A stretch of DNA of 64,000 nucleotides, from NCBI GenBank assembly GCA_025024175.1, contig QCXZ01000041.1, positions 181,786 to 245,785 on the forward strand, written 5' to 3'. The notes beneath the pieces were generated by a model, which had not been told where the DNA came from, did no database searches, and worked only from the letters and a program-made list of their open reading frames with translations. The stretch is from Rhyzopertha dominica. Taxonomy: Eukaryota; Arthropoda; Insecta; Coleoptera; Bostrichidae. Of the stretch, positions 63,720-64,000 are shown piece after piece (the first letter of the stretch is position 1; each line of letters starts with the position of its first letter). Made by a program: the position numbers and the translations under genes.

Positions 63720-64000
63720 CTATTTGACAGTATTTAGTTTGATTTACAGTGTTGGTTATTCATGAAGACTTCGTGAATGAAACAATTTTTCTGTAGATAG
63801 CTAGTACATTTTTTACAGCAATTATCATTTTGCATAAGTCGTATAATACTCGAAGGTACACTTTTTGAATCCTGACACGGATGTGGTAGAAATAATAGTG
63901 GGAGCTAATTAAATATTAATGCAGAATAATCAAAACCGGCTTCAAAAAATGTTAATGAAGAATAATTATACCTTCAAGCATCGAGTTCATCAAACACCGT

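Noticed and set aside
1..64000. CRISPR arrays, operons, tRNA or rRNA genes
   Set aside because: The window is animal intronic DNA. No regularly spaced repeat array and no cloverleaf or rRNA signature was recognised by eye.

Overview
The window is animal nuclear DNA, most likely from an insect. It is AT-rich, introns have GT-AG ends (several only 52-64 nt), and the introns carry Tc1/mariner, Penelope-like and non-LTR element relics. The species and order cannot be fixed from the sequence alone.

The backbone is one very large minus-strand gene, an axonemal dynein heavy chain whose sequence looks like the DNAH1 inner-arm family. I could place 33 exons between 63719 and 1157. All reading phases join without a stop, giving about 2,250 codons. 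They run from the linker (63.7-61.4 kb) through AAA1 (59.3-50.6 kb), AAA2 (50.6-22 kb), AAA3 (21.4-18 kb), AAA4 (16.5-13 kb), the stalk and microtubule-binding domain (10.1-6.7 kb), AAA5 (6.2-4.2 kb) and the start of AAA6 (1.6-1.2 kb). Both ends of the gene lie outside the window.

The 22-kb intron between dynein exons at 50617 and 28274 holds a second gene on the opposite strand. It is a four-exon class A neuropeptide-type GPCR of 402 residues (31498-46225), complete from start to stop, with its own large introns full of repeats.

The rest is intronic DNA with mobile-element debris: two families of Penelope-like retroelements (family A near 2-4 kb with fragments at 35, 41, 43, 51 and 62.5 kb; family B at 14.4-16.1 kb), at least seven Tc1/mariner-superfamily relics, four non-LTR reverse-transcriptase relics, several foldback or TIR elements, and a 34-bp perfect GC-rich palindrome inside a foldback element near 59.6 kb.

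The most notable hidden signal is a 206-bp insertion at 22528-22733. It is flanked by an exact 10-bp direct repeat and carries a complete canonical type I hammerhead ribozyme: all core bases are present, stems I and II pair, and stem III is a short palindrome. It looks like a small retrozyme-like or SINE-like mobile ribozyme element. Separately, both Penelope families carry 40-42-nt hammerhead-like motifs with a shared altered core (U3/A8 in place of C3/G8) and a stem I that covaries between the families.
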